This document shows, piece by piece, positions 25,244-33,914 of a DNA stretch of 44,516 nt. The DNA lies in assembly GCF_025399795.1 (NCBI RefSeq), contig NZ_JAODTZ010000062.1, positions 1-44,516 on the forward strand, in the 5' to 3' direction. Numbering within the stretch: position 1 is the stretch's first letter; every line of letters begins with the position of its first letter. The position numbers and the translations under genes were made by a program. A model generated the notes under the pieces. That model was not told where the DNA came from and did no database searches. It saw only the letters and a program-made list of their open reading frames with translations. This stretch comes from Streptomyces rhizosphaerihabitans (GTDB taxonomy: Bacteria; Actinomycetota; Actinomycetes; Streptomycetales; Streptomycetaceae).

Positions 25244-26581
25244 CTACTTCGCCTGCGCGATGTCCGTGTCGATCTGCTGGGCGGTGGATTCCAGACCCGC
25301 CTTCAGATCCGTGGACTTGCCGCTCTCGTAGTCGTATCCGAACTGCTGGATCGTCACGAGGTAGGTGCCGCCGTTGATGGACGCCGGGGTCGTCGTCGAG
25401 TTCGGGTTCGAGGCGATGTCCAGGAACGTCTTGAACCGCGGGTCGTACTTCAGCTTCGGCGACTTGAGGGCCGCGAGCGTCGAGGGCACGTTGTGGATGT
25501 CGTTGGCGAAGCCGACCACCGCGTCCGTGTCCGTGGTCATGTATTTGACCAGCTCCCAGGCCGCGTTCTGCTTCTTGCTGGTGGCCGCGATGCCCGCGAT
25601 GGTGCCGGTGATGTAGCCCTTGCCGTACTGGTCCGCCCGGTCGTCGGGGACGGGCAGCGGGGCGACGCCGATCTCGAAGTCCGGCTTGGCCTCCTCGGCC
25701 ATCCCGAGCCGCCACTCGCCGTCGAGCTGCATGGCGACCTGACCGGTGTGGAAGGGGTGCTTGATACCCCACTCGTCACCGAGCTTGGAACGGTAGGTCT
25801 CCAGCTTCTTGAAGCCGCCGAGTTCGTCGACCAGCTTCTTCTGAAGGGTGAACCCGGCGGTGAAAGCGGGGTCCTTGGCGATGTTCGACTTGCCGCTGCT
25901 GTCGAAGTACGTCGGCGAGAACTGCCCGAAGTAGTGCTCGGTGGTGGACTCCCAGCCGTGGTAGTCCGGCATGAAGCCGAGCTGGGAGTAGGAGTCGCCC
26001 TTGGAGATCGTGAGTTTCTTGGCGTCCGTCTCGAACTCCGACCAGGTCTTCGGAGGGCTGCTGATCCCGGCTTTCTTGAACGCGTCCTTGTTGTAGTAGA
26101 GCCCGTACGCGTCACCGAGCAGCGGCACCGTGCAGCGGTTGCCTTCGAACTGGGTGTACTCGTTCATCGCCTTCGGGAACGTCGTCTGCGGGTCGATGTG
26201 CGCCTTCTTGAAGAAGGGGTTCAGATCGATGAAGGCGCCGGACGAGCAGAACTTGCCCACATTGTTCGTGGTGAAGGAGGAGACCACGTCGGGGGCCTTG
26301 TCGCCGCCCGCGCGCAGCGCCTGGTTGATCTTGTCGTCGGTCATGTTGCCGACGACGTTCACGTGGATGTTGGGGTGCGCCTTCTCGAAGCCCGCGACCA
26401 GCGACTTCACGGCCTTGACCTCGTTCTCCGAGCTCCAGGCGTGCCAGAAGTTGATCGTCTGCTCCTTGGACGCGTCGTCGCTTCCGCCCGCGTCGGACTG
26501 GCCGGTACAGGCGGTGGCGAGGAGGGCTATCGAGGCGGAGGCGGCGAGCGCGACGGCCGCCTTTCGGGACATTCCGGGCAT
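25244..26581 (-). CDS. csnE: Sugar-binding lipoprotein of the csn importer (CsnE)
   Basis: The 445-residue product has a lipoprotein signal peptide with lipobox LLATAC and a mature region starting TGQSDAGG. The body (INFWHAWSSENEVKAV, GDKAPDVVSSF, WSEFETDAKKL) is a type 1 sugar-binding protein. It captures oligosaccharides outside the membrane for CsnF/CsnG. ATG 26581 has GGGAG 8 bases upstream. It lies 59 bases after csnR and has no separate operator that I can see. Confidence 0.92.
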   Translation of the reverse strand: MPGMSRKAAVALAASASIALLATACTGQSDAGGSDDASKEQTINFWHAWSSENEVKAVKSLVAGFEKAHPNIHVNVVGNMTDDKINQALRAGGDKAPDVVSSFTTNNVGKFCSSGAFIDLNPFFKKAHIDPQTTFPKAMNEYTQFEGNRCTVPLLGDAYGLYYNKDAFKKAGISSPPKTWSEFETDAKKLTISKGDSYSQLGFMPDYHGWESTTEHYFGQFSPTYFDSSGKSNIAKDPAFTAGFTLQKKLVDELGGFKKLETYRSKLGDEWGIKHPFHTGQVAMQLDGEWRLGMAEEAKPDFEIGVAPLPVPDDRADQYGKGYITGTIAGIAATSKKQNAAWELVKYMTTDTDAVVGFANDIHNVPSTLAALKSPKLKYDPRFKTFLDIASNPNSTTTPASINGGTYLVTIQQFGYDYESGKSTDLKAGLESTAQQIDTDIAQAK

Positions 26582-26640
26582 GGCGAGATCTCCCTGTGAG
26601 GGACGGGTCGGACGGGGGAGTTGCGGGCTTGAGGGCGGGG

Positions 26641-27864
26641 TCAGCGGGAGGTGTCGAAGACCTCGTCGCGGGTGGCTGCCAGGGCGCTCTCCAACGCGCC
26701 GCGCAGTACGGGGTGTTCGTGTACGTCGCCGACAACGAGGCGCGGCCGGGACGCGGCCAGCTCCTCCAACTCGGCCTGGACCAGGGCGCGCAGCGGTTCC
26801 CCGCCCGCGGTGAGCGACGATCCGCTGAGGACGACGAGTTCGGGGTCGAGCACGGAGACGAGGGAGGCCAGACCGGTGGCGAGTCCGGTCGCGTACGTCT
26901 CCAGGAGCTGCCGGTAGGGGCCCTCGTCGACGGCGGCGGCCCGTTCGACGACGGTGGCCGCGACCTCGGCGTAGGGGCCCGCGGGCAGGTCCTCGATGCC
27001 GAGCTCACGCGCCAGCTTGGGGATGGCCTGCGAACCGGCCAGCTCCTGGTAGCCGCCGCTGTTGGCCCGGGTCACCTGGCGCACCAGGGGCGCGCCGGGC
27101 ACCGGCAGGAAGCCGACCTCGCCCGCGCCGCCGGTCCAGCCGCGGTGCAGCCGGCCGCCGAGGACGAGCGCGGCGCCGAGACCGCCCTCGTTCCACAGCA
27201 GGACGAAGTCCTCGTGCCCCCGGGCGGCACCGAGCCGCTGCTCCGCGATGGCGACGAGGTTGACGTCGTTCTCGTACTCGACGGGCATCGGCAGCGCGGC
27301 CGCCAGCTCGTCGAGGAGGGTGGGCGAGTGCCAGCCGGGCAGGTGCGAGGCGTAGCGCAGCCGGCCGGTGTTGGGGTCGAAGGCGCCGGGGGTGCCGATG
27401 ACGAGGCGGCGGACGTCGTCCCGGGCGAGCCCGGCCGCCTTCACCGCGCCGTCGAGGGCGTCGGTGACCTGGCGTACGACGGGCTGGGACCGGCGGCGGC
27501 CCGGAGCGGGCAGCTCGTACTCGCCGACCGTCCGGCCGGTGATGTCGGCGACGGCGGCGAGGACGCGCTCGGGGGTGACGTCCAGGCCCGCCGCGTGGGC
27601 GGCGCCCGGATTGACCTCGTACAGCTGGGCGCTGGGGCCCGGCCGCCCCTCGCTGGTGCCGGTGGCCAGGACGAGCCCGGCGGCCTCCAGCCGGGCCAGG
27701 AGCTGCGAGGCGGTGGGCTTGGACAGCCCGGTGAGCTTCCCGATCCGGGTGCGCGAGAGCGGTCCGTGCGCGAGCAGCAGATCGAGGGCGGCGCGGTCGT
27801 TCATCGCGCGCAGGACGCGAGGGGTGCCCGGCGTACCGGCGGTTCCTGTCATGTCTGTCGCCAC
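26641..27864 (-). CDS. csnR: ROK-family repressor (CsnR)
   Basis: The 407-residue product has an N-terminal winged-helix DNA-binding region (ALDLLLAHGPLSRTRIGKL, then GLSKPTASQLLARLE) and a ROK sugar-kinase-like C-terminal domain with NDVNLVAIAEQRLGAA and GGAGEVGFLP. The kinase zinc and phosphate motifs are partly changed, as is usual for repressors. It has its own palindromic operator at 27929-27943. In S. lividans and S. coelicolor the csnR-K operon controls chitosan-oligosaccharide uptake (established); identity here rests on synteny and gene order. A GTG at 27864 or ATG at 27852 could be the start. Confidence 0.88.
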   Translation of the reverse strand: MATDMTGTAGTPGTPRVLRAMNDRAALDLLLAHGPLSRTRIGKLTGLSKPTASQLLARLEAAGLVLATGTSEGRPGPSAQLYEVNPGAAHAAGLDVTPERVLAAVADITGRTVGEYELPAPGRRRSQPVVRQVTDALDGAVKAAGLARDDVRRLVIGTPGAFDPNTGRLRYASHLPGWHSPTLLDELAAALPMPVEYENDVNLVAIAEQRLGAARGHEDFVLLWNEGGLGAALVLGGRLHRGWTGGAGEVGFLPVPGAPLVRQVTRANSGGYQELAGSQAIPKLARELGIEDLPAGPYAEVAATVVERAAAVDEGPYRQLLETYATGLATGLASLVSVLDPELVVLSGSSLTAGGEPLRALVQAELEELAASRPRLVVGDVHEHPVLRGALESALAATRDEVFDTSR

Positions 27865-27928
27865 CTGCCCTTCTTGGCCGACCAGCTTCCCCCGAGGTGC
27901 CTTCGGAAGTCCACCGCAAGATCATTGT

Positions 27929-27943
27929 TAGGAAAGTTTCCTA
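27929..27943. promoter_or_regulatory. CsnR operator upstream of csnR
   Basis: TAGGAAA G TTTCCTA is a perfect 7-bp inverted repeat around one central base, 65 bases upstream of the csnR start. Operators of ROK repressors in Streptomyces have this GGAAA/TTTCC form. It would autoregulate the whole operon. Confidence 0.75.
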
Positions 27944-27954
27944 TTGCTGTGCGA

Positions 27955-28160
27955 GGAAGGTAGGCCGGACTGGTCGGAGGCGTCAAGAGAAACCGCCCCC
28001 TGGGCAACAGAGTCGTTACCTGGGGGGCGGGGGTTGGGGTTGGGGCGGTCGAGTCGGGTGAGGGAGCCGGGCGGCGGGGAACGCTGCGGTCCTACCCGGC
28101 CGAAGAAGTCGCGAAGCCGCCCCCGCCGCTGACGGACTCGTCTGCTGCGGGGGCGGCTCG
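27955..28160. other. Gap upstream of csnR
   Basis: No gene is visible. CCGCCCCC (27993-28000) and GGGGGCGG (28023-28030) form an 8-bp stem with a 22-nt loop, otherwise only GC-rich repeats of G runs. Confidence 0.4.
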
Positions 28161-28186
28161 GGGCCGACCTGGGGAGGGGTCGGCCC
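28161..28186 (-). terminator. Hairpin downstream of the secreted protein gene
   Basis: GGGCCGACC and GGTCGGCCC form a 9-bp perfect stem with an 8-nt loop, 17 bases past the stop at 28203. Confidence 0.65.
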
Positions 28187-28202
28187 GGGGGGGCGGACTC
28201 GG

Positions 28203-29039
28203 TTACTTCACGTCGACGTAGTCGCCCGTGGCCGTGGCGGTGCCCGTGGTGGTCGTGCCCGCGAACGTGTAGCGGTACGTGCCGTCGGCGGCGGCCTTGA
28301 CCGTGGTGGTCAGGGCGCCCGCCGTGCCGGAGGTCACCGTCTTGACGGTCTTGTAGGCGGTCGCGCCCTTGGCCCTGAACTGGAGGGCGGCCGGCTGGCC
28401 CTTGTAGCCGGCGTACTTGGTGGTCGCCCAGTCGGCGCGGGTCAGCGTGCCCTTGACGGTGAGGGTGCTGCCCTTCTTCACCGGCTCGGGGGTGGCATTG
28501 GTGGTGAGCTTGGCGGCGCGCTTGACCTGGGCGGTGCCGGGGAGGCCCCACATGTCGTAGCCGAAGCTGAAACTGATGTGGTTGCCGGAGTCCTCGGTGG
28601 TCGAGGTGGAGCGGCCGTAGAAGCCGGCCACCTTCCAGGTACCGGCGTCCGCCGCGTCGAAGAAGTAGTCCTGGGGCGCGATGGAGATGACCTCGGTGCA
28701 GGACGCGGTGACCGTCGTGGCGGTCGTGGCCGTCGTGGTGCACCTCGCGGCGTCGTCCGACTCCATCTCGTTCTGCAGCCTCGAGAGCGACGTTCCGCGG
28801 TACAGCGCGATGCCCGCGTCGTTCGTCAAGCCGTCGAGGACGAGGCCGGCCGGGCGGACCAGGGTGTACTTGACCGGGACGTTCACCGTGGCGGCGGTGC
28901 CGACGACGATCGCCTTGCCGTTGTTGACCACCACGTTGGAGAAGGTGAGGTCCGGAGTGGCGGCCGACGCGGACGGCACGGCCAGGGCGGACAGGGCCAG
29001 GGCACCGGAAACGACGGCACCTATGGCGTACTTGCGCAT
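28203..29039 (-). CDS. Secreted protein of unknown function
   Basis: The 278-residue product starts MRKYAIGAVVSGALALSALA with a Sec signal peptide ending ASA-AT and has no other membrane segment. The mature part is Thr/Ala-rich with a beta-sandwich feel (TFSNVVVNNGKAIVVG, VKYTLVRPAG, TLTVKGTLTRADW) and two cysteines that may form a disulfide. I do not recognise a family. The repeated KGTLT/TYRYTFAG patterns suggest Ig-like repeats. ATG 29039; the gene stands alone between hairpins. Confidence 0.75.
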   Translation of the reverse strand: MRKYAIGAVVSGALALSALAVPSASAATPDLTFSNVVVNNGKAIVVGTAATVNVPVKYTLVRPAGLVLDGLTNDAGIALYRGTSLSRLQNEMESDDAARCTTTATTATTVTASCTEVISIAPQDYFFDAADAGTWKVAGFYGRSTSTTEDSGNHISFSFGYDMWGLPGTAQVKRAAKLTTNATPEPVKKGSTLTVKGTLTRADWATTKYAGYKGQPAALQFRAKGATAYKTVKTVTSGTAGALTTTVKAAADGTYRYTFAGTTTTGTATATGDYVDVK

Positions 29040-29171
29040 GGATTCCCCACATTCGAGGCGGGCCCCCGGGCGTTGAGCTCCAGAACAAGGGCCCGCTGTT
29101 GGGGCGACAGTAGACGGCCGCCGGATGTGGCTGAAATGCGGGGGGTGTGTGAAGAGGATCTGTTCCGCGCC

Positions 29172-29209
29172 CGCGCCTGTGCCCGCGTGCGGATGCGGGC
29201 ACAGGCGCG
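29172..29209. terminator. 15-bp hairpin
   Basis: CGCGCCTGTGCCCGC and its exact complement enclose an 8-nt loop (29187-29194). It lies 66 bases past the stop of the small gene at 29275 and 133 bases upstream of the secreted protein gene. Confidence 0.65.
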
Positions 29210-29274
29210 TCACCCTGTCCGCGCGTCGTGCTGTGCCGGACGATGCGCGGGTGTTCCCCCTGATGTGGGGGCGG

Positions 29275-29532
29275 TTACTCCGCGTGTCCGCCCACCTCGT
29301 CCTCGTCCTCGACGCTCTCGCCAAGCGCCTCAAGCGGTGGGACACCGAGGAACTGGCCGCTCCGGGGGAGAAGTCCGCCGACCGCGAGCGCCATCCCGTC
29401 AAGGTCGACTCCCTTGGGCACGCGGGGCGTTTCGTCGGGGCCGAGGGCATCCAGGTCGTCGACGCGGGCTTCACTGCGACCTGCTCCGGCCATGACGTCT
29501 TCGGCAGCGTGACCACCTGACTCCGGGGCCAC
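29275..29532 (-). CDS. Small acidic hypothetical protein
   Basis: The 85-residue product is acidic, with LDALGPDETPRVPKGVDLD and a C-terminus of PLEALGESVEDEDEVGG. No membrane or signal segment is present and no family is recognised. The GTG at 29532 has AGGGAG eight bases upstream, and third codon positions are GC-rich, so it is likely real; an ATG at 29493 is an alternative. A strong hairpin follows it. Confidence 0.5.
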   Translation of the reverse strand: MAPESGGHAAEDVMAGAGRSEARVDDLDALGPDETPRVPKGVDLDGMALAVGGLLPRSGQFLGVPPLEALGESVEDEDEVGGHAE

Positions 29533-29614
29533 ACAAGTGACTCCCTGGCCTGTGGCGTGAACCCCGTCAACGAGCCCTGGATCCAGGAGGCGTACCGGCT
29601 GACGTGTGGTCCGC

Positions 29615-30235
29615 TCAGTCGCTGAGGAAGGGCCTCGTGTCCAGGGCGGGGTACGGGGCCGGGAGGGGGAGCGGGTCGCCCAGGTCCACCTTGGTGTCGG
29701 CGCCGTAGTAGGCCTCGGTGGGGTCGTCGCCGGGGAGGACGGGGTCCGCGTAGCAGTGGGCCGTCCCGGTGTGGCGGTCGATCAGGACGTGGACGGGGAC
29801 GCCGGCGGCGGCGTACGTGCGGAGTTTGGGGCCGGTGTCCGTTTCGTGGTTGGTGGAAGTGACTTCGCCCACGAGGGCGATCACGTCGATGGGGTACCAG
29901 CCCTTGTGGGTTCTGCGGTAGGACTCGTCGAGGTCGGTCGGCCTGCGCCGGCGGATGTAGAAGTCCGGAATGATCAGGGCCATGGTCGTGCCGTCCTTGT
30001 GAGCGGCACGGTAACCGTTGCCCATGCCCACGAGACGGAATCCAGCCGCGCGGAACTGGAAACTCAACTCGAATGCACCGTCGTTGTGGTTGTCGTTCGG
30101 TTGCGGCGGCACGATGGCCATCCCCTCGACGTACTCGGGTCGAATCGGCATGGGCGACGCCTCTTCGATCGCGATCAACAGGTCGATGGGGTCCACGTGC
30201 GTCATCACCGGCTCCATGATCGGTTCCGCGCTCAT
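29615..30235 (-). CDS. Uma2-family (DUF820) nuclease-fold protein
   Basis: The 206-residue product has the Uma2 restriction-endonuclease-like core: YVEGMAIVPPQPNDNHN near the N-terminus, IPDFYIRRRRP, then VIALVGEVTSTNHETDTGPKLRTYAAAGVPVHVLIDRHTG, with Asp, Glu and Lys at the usual PD-D/ExK positions. Function of Uma2 is not settled. The ATG at 30235 is preceded by AAGGAG eight bases away. It stands alone. Confidence 0.85.
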   Translation of the reverse strand: MSAEPIMEPVMTHVDPIDLLIAIEEASPMPIRPEYVEGMAIVPPQPNDNHNDGAFELSFQFRAAGFRLVGMGNGYRAAHKDGTTMALIIPDFYIRRRRPTDLDESYRRTHKGWYPIDVIALVGEVTSTNHETDTGPKLRTYAAAGVPVHVLIDRHTGTAHCYADPVLPGDDPTEAYYGADTKVDLGDPLPLPAPYPALDTRPFLSD

Positions 30236-30299
30236 CGCTCGGTCTCCTTGTCACGCTGGTGCCAGGCTAAGCCCGCGTCGGGTGCCCCGGCAGGACGAT

Positions 30300-30334
30300 G
30301 GGGCATCCGGCGCCCCCACGGCGCCGGATGCCCC
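30300..30334. terminator. 14-bp hairpin
   Basis: GGGGCATCCGGCGC and its exact complement flank a 7-nt loop (30314-30320). It lies between the Uma2 start and the MscS stop. Confidence 0.65.
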
Positions 30335-30445
30335 CGACCGTTCACTCGAACGAGAGTGCTGAAACCGTTCCTCGGGCTTGTGTTTCCCCTACGTCGTCAC
30401 CGGCGGTGCCTTCCGCCGAGGGTTGCGGGCCCGCTCGCATGGACG

Positions 30446-30484
30446 AAGGGGCGGGCGCCCCGAACACCCGGGCGCCCGCCCCTT
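30446..30484 (-). terminator. 15-bp hairpin after the MscS gene
   Basis: AAGGGGCGGGCGCCC and its complement enclose a 9-nt loop, about 45 bases past the stop at 30530 on the minus strand. Confidence 0.7.
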
Positions 30485-30529
30485 CTCACGTACAGCCGGA
30501 GCGATCCCGGCCTCTTGACTGCAGCCGTC

Positions 30530-31645
30530 CTACTTCGGTGCGCCCGACGGAGCCGGGACCGAGCCGGGGGCCGGGATGGGGGCCGTTGCCTCCGACTGGG
30601 GAGAAGCCGGGTTGCCCAGGGCCGACGGGGCCGCCACCGCGGACGTCGGGTCGAGGGGCTCCTCCTCCGGGGGCACCGTGGGGCCGCCCACGATACGGAT
30701 GTCGGCCGCGTCGAAGGCGCGCTTGATGCGCCAGCGGAGCTCGCGCTCCACGGACCGGGCCTTGCCGGGCATGGTCTTGGCCGAGACGCGGACCACCATG
30801 GAGTCGAGCAGGACGCTGTCCAGGCCCAGGATCTCGATCGGGCCCCACAGACGCTCGTTCCAGGGCTCTTCCTTGCTGATGGTCTGGGCGACGTCGTCGA
30901 TGACGGCCCGGACGTGGTCCAGGTCCTCCGAGGCGCGGACCGTGACGTCCACTCCGGCCGTGGCCCAGCCCTGGGAGAGGTTGCCGATCCGCTTGACCTC
31001 GCCGTTGCGGACGTACCAGATCTCGCCGTTGTCGCCGCGCAGCTTGGTCACGCGCAGGCCCACCTCTATGACCTCGCCGGAGGCGACGCCCGCGTCGATC
31101 ACGTCACCGACGCCGTACTGGTCCTCAAGGATCATGAAGACGCCGGAGAGGAAGTCGGTGACCAGGTTGCGGGCACCGAAACCGATCGCGACACCGGCCA
31201 CACCCGCCGAGGCGAGCAGCGGGGCCAGATTGATCTCGAACGTGCCGAGGATCATCAGCGCGGCCGTACCCATGATCAGGAAGGACGCGACCGAGCGCAG
31301 CACCGACCCTATGGCCTGGGAGCGCTGCCGGCGGCGCTCCACGTTCACCAGCAGACCGCCGAGCGCGGTACCGTCGACGGCCTGGACGGTGCGGGTCATG
31401 CGATCGATGAGCTTGGTGATCGCCCGCCGTACGAACACTCTCAGTACGGCGGCGACCACCAGGATCAGCAGGACGCGCAGACCTATGGCCAGCCAGGTCG
31501 ACCAGTTCTCCTCGACCCAGCTGGCCGCGTGGGTCGCACTTTCCTGGGCGTCCTGAAGCGTTGGGGTCACCGGACCGGTCGACGTCGAGGGAGACGGCGA
31601 CGGGGTCGAACCGGCGGCCAGGGCCAATAGGACGGGCAGGGACAC
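30530..31645 (-). CDS. MscS-family mechanosensitive channel
   Basis: The 371-residue product has three membrane helices (about 40-65, 110-130 and 140-165), the pore region ASAGVAGVAIGFGARNLVTDFLSGVFMILEDQY and a C-terminal beta/alpha domain with SGEVIEVGLRVTKLRGDNGEIWYVRNGEV, the MscS hallmark. It releases solutes under osmotic downshock. GTG 31645 is preceded by GGAGG at 8 bases; an open frame upstream lacks a site. The C-terminal tail is Pro/Ala-rich. Confidence 0.9.
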   Translation of the reverse strand: MSLPVLLALAAGSTPSPSPSTSTGPVTPTLQDAQESATHAASWVEENWSTWLAIGLRVLLILVVAAVLRVFVRRAITKLIDRMTRTVQAVDGTALGGLLVNVERRRQRSQAIGSVLRSVASFLIMGTAALMILGTFEINLAPLLASAGVAGVAIGFGARNLVTDFLSGVFMILEDQYGVGDVIDAGVASGEVIEVGLRVTKLRGDNGEIWYVRNGEVKRIGNLSQGWATAGVDVTVRASEDLDHVRAVIDDVAQTISKEEPWNERLWGPIEILGLDSVLLDSMVVRVSAKTMPGKARSVERELRWRIKRAFDAADIRIVGGPTVPPEEEPLDPTSAVAAPSALGNPASPQSEATAPIPAPGSVPAPSGAPK

Positions 31646-31916
31646 GGCAGGTACCTCCAGGCGTAGCGGTCTGCCCGCGGCCGGACACAAGAGGGGCGCC
31701 GTTCGGGCAGAACCACAACCCTAACGGGGCAAAGCGCGAGGCTCGTTGCCATGCTCAGGGGAGAGACCGTGCTCACCTGGGGATGAAGGGGATGTGGTCG
31801 AAAACACTCCCAGCCCGTTACCGGGACATGGTGGCGCTTCCACCAGGCATGAGGGGAGACTGACTGCAGATCGTCCCGGCGCGAGCCACGCGCCGCCGGC
31901 GTACAAGGAGGCATCC

Positions 31917-32453
31917 GTGCCGCACGTTTTGGTCCTCAACGCGTCGTACGAGCCGCTCGGCGTCGTACCGCTCCGCCGCGCGCTCGTCCTCGTCCTTGAG
32001 AACAAAGCCGTTTCTCTCGAGGAGTCCGGCGCCTTCATGCACAGCGCGACCGTTACTGTCCCCGCACCCAGCGTGGTCCGGCTGAAGAGGTTCGTACGGG
32101 TTCCCTACCGAGGGCCCGTCCCGCTGACCAGGCGAGCTCTGTTCGCCCGCGACGGCGGCCGGTGCATGTACTGCGGTGGCGTCGCAACCAGCGTCGACCA
32201 CGTCATCCCGCGTTCCCGCGGGGGTCAGCACGCCTGGGACAACGTGGTGGCGTCCTGCCGCCGCTGCAACCACACCAAGGCCGACCGCCACCTGGTCGAG
32301 ATCGGCTGGCGCCTGCGCCACAAACCCGCCCCGCCGACGGGGCTCGCATGGCGCATCATCGGAACAGGGCACAGGGACCCACGCTGGATGCCCTACCTGC
32401 AACCGTACGGCGCGGACGATGCCATGGCCCGGATCGACGGCATTTCAGCCTGA
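31917..32453 (+). CDS. HNH endonuclease
   Basis: The 178-residue product has an N-terminal segment VLVLNASYEPLGVVPLRRAL and a C-terminal HNH finger: CMYCGG, then DHVIPRSRGGQHAWDNVVASCRRCN, with paired cysteines and the His-Asn pattern. GTG 31917 follows AAGGAGG with a 6-base gap. It is a compact single-domain nuclease of the type common in actinobacteria; target unknown. Confidence 0.92.
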   Translation: MPHVLVLNASYEPLGVVPLRRALVLVLENKAVSLEESGAFMHSATVTVPAPSVVRLKRFVRVPYRGPVPLTRRALFARDGGRCMYCGGVATSVDHVIPRSRGGQHAWDNVVASCRRCNHTKADRHLVEIGWRLRHKPAPPTGLAWRIIGTGHRDPRWMPYLQPYGADDAMARIDGISA

Positions 32454-32471
32454 CGATCCGGGCTTTTGTGT

Positions 32472-32498
32472 TGGCGGCGGCACTCTTGGCCGCCGCCA
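32472..32498 (+). terminator. Hairpin after the HNH gene
   Basis: TGGCGGCGGC and its complement form a 10-bp stem with a 7-nt loop, 19 bases past the stop. Confidence 0.6.
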
Positions 32499-32538
32499 GT
32501 TCCGGCTCCCCAGAAGGACCCCCGTGCCTCCCGGGGAG

Positions 32539-32564
32539 CCCGTCCTGCCCGTGGGCAGGACGGG
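32539..32564 (-). terminator. Hairpin downstream of the FtsX permease gene
   Basis: CCCGTCCTGCCC gt GGGCAGGACGGG is a 12-bp inverted repeat, lying between the two convergent genes and usable from both sides. Confidence 0.65.
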
Positions 32565-32570
32565 GCGGGG

Positions 32571-33914
32571 TCACTGGTGACGCAGCTCCGCGGGGCGCAC
32601 CGAGCGGCGCAGCAGGGGCAGCGAGGTGGCCGCGGCCAGCAGACAGGCCGCGTAGACGGCCACCGGGACGACCACCGGCAGCACCGGTACCGTTCCGCCG
32701 CCCGCGAGCTGCCCGTACCAGACGCCGATCCCGAGGCCTCCCGCACCGGCCAGCGCGACCGCCGGGGCGAGCGGCAGGGCCGTCTCCAGGAGCAGGGCCC
32801 TGCCGAGCACGGCCTGCGGCACCCCGGCGGCGGCCTGTGCGGCGAGGCCGCGGCGGCGGGTGGCCAGCGATTCGGCGGTCCCAACGGCCAGCCCGGAGAG
32901 CGTGATCGCGAGGGCCAGCAGGATCGCGGCACCCGTGAGGTCGATACCGGTGGTGTAGAAGGACAGGTTCGTGGGGAACGAGTCGGCGTCGCGACCGGTG
33001 AGGTCGTCGAGCAGCACCTGGCGTACGCCGACGAAGCCCGTCCCCACGACGGTCACCAGGAGCACCGCCGCGTGCGTGCGGGCGCCCGCCCACGGATCGT
33101 CCCGCAGCCGCTCGGCCGCGATCAGGGTCGCCGGGTTCCCGGTCCGCCCGGCGAGCAGCCGGCCGGTCGGACGGGCGCTCGCGCCCACCGCCCAGACGGC
33201 TCCGAGGCCGGTGAGAATCACCACGGTGAAGACGGGCACGGGGGCCGTCTGGAACCCGCCGAAGCTGCGCGGAGCGATGGCGAGCCCGGTGAGAAGCATC
33301 ACGAGAGCGGTTGTGAGGACGGCGAGGCCAGGACCCGGCCGCCCGCCGCTCGGGCGCACCCGGCGCACCAGGCCCAGCGGCGAGGCCACCACCCGGCGCA
33401 GGGCGAGCGTGCTCACCAGCGCGCCCACCACGGGCACGGCGAGCGCGACCCCCGCGCAGTCGGCCCAGACGGTGACAGGCGGGTTCTGCCACTGGCGCAG
33501 CAGGACCGGTGTGCAGACGATGGTGGCGACTGCCGAGCCGATGAGGCAGGCGAGGCCCGCCTCCAGTGCGGCGATCCGCCGCACCTGAGCCGGGGAGGCC
33601 CCCGCCAGGCGCAGCCCGGCCAGCCGCCGGTCGCGGTGCACGGCGCCGATGCGGGCGCACTGCCCGAGGAAGCCGAGCACCGGCACCAGCAGGAGCAGCA
33701 GGGTGAGCACCACGCCCGCGCGTTCGCCGGGCTGCTCGAGCAGGCCGGCGGCGAGGGCCGAGTGGTACTGCCCCTGGAGCGAGGCGACGGCGACGGTGGC
33801 CAGGCAGAGCGCCGTGGCGAGTGCCGCTCCCACGGCCGTGAGCGTGACCCGCCACCCCTCCCGCCGGTCGGAACCGCGGGTCAGGAGCAGCGCGAGCCGA
33901 AGGTCGGTTCTCAC
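32571..33914 (-). CDS. FtsX-type ABC exporter permease
   Basis: The 447-residue product has about eight to ten hydrophobic segments in two blocks with the RRIAALEAGLACLIGSAVATIV and ESLATRRRGLAAQAAAGVPQAVLGRALLLETALPL regions that mark FtsX permeases. It is the membrane partner of the ATPase encoded just before. GTG 33914 overlaps the stop of that gene (GTGA), so expression is coupled. Confidence 0.88.
   Translation of the reverse strand: MRTDLRLALLLTRGSDRREGWRVTLTAVGAALATALCLATVAVASLQGQYHSALAAGLLEQPGERAGVVLTLLLLLVPVLGFLGQCARIGAVHRDRRLAGLRLAGASPAQVRRIAALEAGLACLIGSAVATIVCTPVLLRQWQNPPVTVWADCAGVALAVPVVGALVSTLALRRVVASPLGLVRRVRPSGGRPGPGLAVLTTALVMLLTGLAIAPRSFGGFQTAPVPVFTVVILTGLGAVWAVGASARPTGRLLAGRTGNPATLIAAERLRDDPWAGARTHAAVLLVTVVGTGFVGVRQVLLDDLTGRDADSFPTNLSFYTTGIDLTGAAILLALAITLSGLAVGTAESLATRRRGLAAQAAAGVPQAVLGRALLLETALPLAPAVALAGAGGLGIGVWYGQLAGGGTVPVLPVVVPVAVYAACLLAAATSLPLLRRSVRPAELRHQ

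Noticed and set aside
28203..30254. A 683-codon frame containing the secreted protein gene
   Set aside because: A signal peptide begins at 29039 and the sequence upstream of it is a shadow of two other genes.
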